The translations under genes and the position numbers were made by a program. The notes under the pieces were generated by a model. That model was not told the DNA's origin. It did not search any database and worked only from the letters and a program-made list of their open reading frames with translations. A stretch of 7,903 nucleotides of DNA from Acidobacteriaceae bacterium (GTDB taxonomy: Bacteria > Acidobacteriota > Terriglobia > Terriglobales > Acidobacteriaceae). The DNA is taken from the NCBI GenBank assembly GCA_030040395.1, contig JASHTU010000409.1:1-7903 (forward strand), read 5' to 3'. Below, in pieces: positions 6,339 through 7,903 of this stretch; position 1 is the stretch's first letter; each line of letters starts with the position of its first letter.

Positions 6339-7622
6339 ATGTTCGCAGATTGGTATGCGCGCTGGATGTTCGGCTGGGAGACGCGGCTGACCATGCGCGA
6401 CGAAAACCGCGTGGTGCGCCTCCTCGAGTGGGGTTTCGAATGGATCGCGCCCTTTCTCCAGGCCAACGGATTTATGGGCGCGTTCCCTGCCCCAGAGGCT
6501 TTGTGCGACAACGCCTCGGCCGAAGCCGCGATGGCGCGCATCAATCAGCTTCTTATCCGCCACAGCGAGCGCTTCTTCGGCTACCGCCGCCCCACCGACT
6601 TCCGCCTCGAGGAGCGCACTCCGCAACTGTTTCCCACCAACGTGCGCCCTGAGACCCTGGCCCGCGACGCAGCCCTCTGCACCCGGGCCGCCACAGGCAA
6701 GCTCAAGCCGGCGCAGTTCCTGCGCTTCACCTCTCCGGAGCGCACGCCCTACCCGCAAAACGACCTCGTCAGCGCCCGCTGGTACCCCGCTCCGGCGCAC
6801 CAAGATCCCGGGCGGCCCAAGCAGGCCATCGTGGTGCTGCCCCAGTGGAACGCCGACGGCCTTAGCCACAATGTTCTTTGCGCTCTGTTCAACCGCATGG
6901 GCGTTTCGGCGCTGCGCCTCTCCATGCCCTACCACGACATTCGCCGCCCCAGCGAACTTGAGCGCGCAGATTACGCCGTCAGCGCCAACATCGGCCGCAC
7001 CCTCTCCGCCTGCCGTCAGGCCGTCGTCGACATCCGCTGCTGTCTCGACTGGCTCGAGGAGCAGGGTTACGAGCACTTCGGCGTCCTGGGCACCAGCCTC
7101 GGCTCCTGTTACGCCTTTCTCGCCAGCGCCCACGATTCGCGCCTGCGCGTGAACGCCTTCAATCATGCCTCCACCGCATTCGGCGATGTGGTCTGGGCCG
7201 GCCAAAGCACCCGCCACATCCGCCAGGCCGTCGAGCAGGCCGGCCTCAACCAAGACCGCCTCTGCGCGCTCTGGGCCGCCATCAGCCCGGTCAGCTATTA
7301 CGACCGCTTCAAGGGCCCCGAAGCCGACGGCGAAGCCAAAAACGTGCTCGTGGTCTACGCCAACTACGACCTCACCTTTCCCAGGGAGTATTCGCTCCAG
7401 GTAGTCGAAGCATTCCGCCGCGACGGCGTCCGTTTCCAGCCGCGCGTTCTCCCCTGCGGCCACTACACCACCGGCGAGTTCCCCTACAAGTACATGGATG
7501 GCTGGCACCTGGGCTGGTTCGTCTATCGCGCTTTCAAAGCCCTGCGCGAAGAGAAGAAATCCGCCCCCCGCACAGCCGTGGTCGGACCGCACGAGGCCGA
7601 GACCGAAGCCGCTTCGCGCTAA
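6339..7622 (+). CDS. Alpha/beta hydrolase, ABHD18-like (former DUF2048)
   Basis: This is a serine hydrolase-fold protein of 427 residues with no visible signal peptide, so it is probably cytoplasmic. The substrate is unknown. The nucleophile elbow is GTSLGS with Ser253. Asp344 in VYANYDLTF and His375 in PCGHYTTGEF are correctly placed to complete a catalytic triad. Upstream, AIVVLPQWNADG and the GVSALRLSMPYHDIRRP segment form the early strands and oxyanion region. The first roughly 130 residues (WYARWMFGWETRL onward) are not part of the core fold. The overall pattern resembles the ABHD18/DUF2048 family; I assign this from memory of the family and hold it less firmly than the hydrolase fold. 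An ATG at 6330 would add three residues (MGS). It lies 80 bp after the VKOR gene with its own possible promoter, and a hairpin about 105 bp after the stop may end transcription. Confidence 0.82.
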   Translation: MFADWYARWMFGWETRLTMRDENRVVRLLEWGFEWIAPFLQANGFMGAFPAPEALCDNASAEAAMARINQLLIRHSERFFGYRRPTDFRLEERTPQLFPTNVRPETLARDAALCTRAATGKLKPAQFLRFTSPERTPYPQNDLVSARWYPAPAHQDPGRPKQAIVVLPQWNADGLSHNVLCALFNRMGVSALRLSMPYHDIRRPSELERADYAVSANIGRTLSACRQAVVDIRCCLDWLEEQGYEHFGVLGTSLGSCYAFLASAHDSRLRVNAFNHASTAFGDVVWAGQSTRHIRQAVEQAGLNQDRLCALWAAISPVSYYDRFKGPEADGEAKNVLVVYANYDLTFPREYSLQVVEAFRRDGVRFQPRVLPCGHYTTGEFPYKYMDGWHLGWFVYRAFKALREEKKSAPRTAVVGPHEAETEAASR

Positions 7623-7727
7623 GGCATTTTTCCTTATGCTGTCGAGTCGCCGAGGTCCGGCAAGGTTATCGCTTTCTGGTGGTGGCGCCAAATTGGCCCC
7701 ATCGGATCGCTATACACCGGTAAGTAT

Positions 7728-7746
7728 CCCCCGGCAAAGCCGGGGG
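7728..7746. terminator. Hairpin between convergent genes, terminator-like for the hydrolase gene
   Basis: CCCCCGGC (7728-7735) and GCCGGGGG (7739-7746) form a perfect 8-bp stem with an AAA loop, followed on the plus strand by CCTTATTT. It lies about 105 bp after the hydrolase stop and faces the transposase 3' end from the other side. It may also be the first unit of the palindrome cluster listed separately. Confidence 0.5.
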
Positions 7747-7830
7747 CCTTATTTGTGTGAGCCGCTCAAAGCGGCTTGAGCGGGGTCGCTAACGCGGCCC
7801 CGGTTGATGTTGGGCCACCTGGACGGTGGC
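7728..7830. repeat. Cluster of four palindromes beside the transposase end (REP/BIME-like or IS end)
   Basis: Four stem-loops follow in about 100 bp: 7728-7746 (8 bp, AAA loop); 7760-7776 (AGCCGCT with AGCGGCT); 7781-7802 (9 bp including one wobble, TAAC loop); and 7814-7830 (GCCACC with GGTGGC, 5-nt loop). A competing fold pairs CCGCTCAA (7762-7769) with TTGAGCGG (7776-7783). They lie directly 3' of a putative Y1 transposase gene. This is where IS200/IS605 elements carry end hairpins, and where REP-associated transposases have palindromic repeats beside them. The stems are seen; the REP identity is inferred. Confidence 0.5.
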
Positions 7831-7833
7831 TGG

Positions 7834-7903
7834 TCACTTCCACAGATTGAGTTGGTCCAGTCGCTTGTCTTCCTGCTCCTGGTTGCGAATGTACTCGCGG
7901 ATC
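7834..7903 (-). CDS. C-terminal end of a putative IS200-like / REP-associated Y1 transposase (partial)
   Basis: On the minus strand the frame is open from the window edge to a TGA at 7834-7836, giving only 22 residues. They include REYIRNQEQEDKR and end DQLNLWK. The EYIRNQE pattern resembles the helix near the C-terminus of IS200-family and REP-associated tyrosine transposases (HUH/Y1 single-strand DNA nucleases). The HUH motif and catalytic Tyr would lie beyond the window, so neither identity nor intactness can be confirmed here. The gene converges on the hydrolase gene, with a palindrome cluster between the two stops. Confidence 0.5.
   Translation of the reverse strand, partial: IREYIRNQEQEDKRLDQLNLWK

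Noticed and set aside
5332..6390. A 352-codon plus-strand frame running through nadD antisense and the VKOR gene
   Set aside because: Its product is low-complexity Arg/Ala/Pro sequence with no domain. It overlaps two well-supported genes in other frames.
6213..7691. A 492-codon open frame on the minus strand opposite the hydrolase gene
   Set aside because: It covers the whole hydrolase gene in antisense. Its product is a Gly/Ala/Val-rich string with no recognisable motif, typical of the shadow of a GC-rich gene. The plus-strand frame has a coherent hydrolase fold and triad.
1..7903. CRISPR array, phage genes or a defence island
   Set aside because: No regular repeat-spacer pattern, integrase, capsid, nuclease or toxin-antitoxin motif is visible; the genes are housekeeping or envelope functions.

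Overview
The window looks like chromosomal DNA from an Acidobacteria-type, GC-rich, Gram-negative bacterium. The reasons are a very large Oar-like TonB-dependent receptor ending in the outer-membrane C-terminal Phe, a RsfS/NadD pair with acidobacterial-looking sequence, and a DsbB-substituting VKOR homologue. The assignment rests on protein character, not on a marker gene, so it is probable rather than certain.

Layout: (1) 1-3513, plus strand: most of a TonB-dependent receptor whose N-terminus lies before the window. (2) 3514-4302: a 789-bp intergenic region between convergent genes. It holds a strong hairpin after the receptor gene, a possible promoter followed about 100 bp later by a GC-rich hairpin with a T-run (a candidate small RNA), a second bulged hairpin, a very AT-rich patch with an imperfect 30-bp repeat, and a G-run tract. 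(3) 4303-5675, minus strand: nadD then rsfS, the common NAD-biosynthesis and ribosome-silencing pair; RsfS carries an unusual lysine/alanine-rich tail. (4) 5840-7622, plus strand: a VKOR-family membrane disulfide oxidoreductase and an ABHD18-like alpha/beta hydrolase. Each is preceded by the same TACACT box 12-13 nt before the chosen ATG, suggesting very short leaders. (5) 7623-7903: a run of four palindromes, then, on the minus strand, the last residues of what looks like an IS200/REP-associated (Y1) transposase.

The genes do not form one pathway. nadD-rsfS is a housekeeping operon, the VKOR serves envelope disulfide formation, the receptor serves outer-membrane uptake, and the hydrolase substrate is unknown. 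No convincing new multi-gene system is visible. The least explained parts are the structured 3700-4050 intergenic region and the palindrome cluster beside the transposase end.
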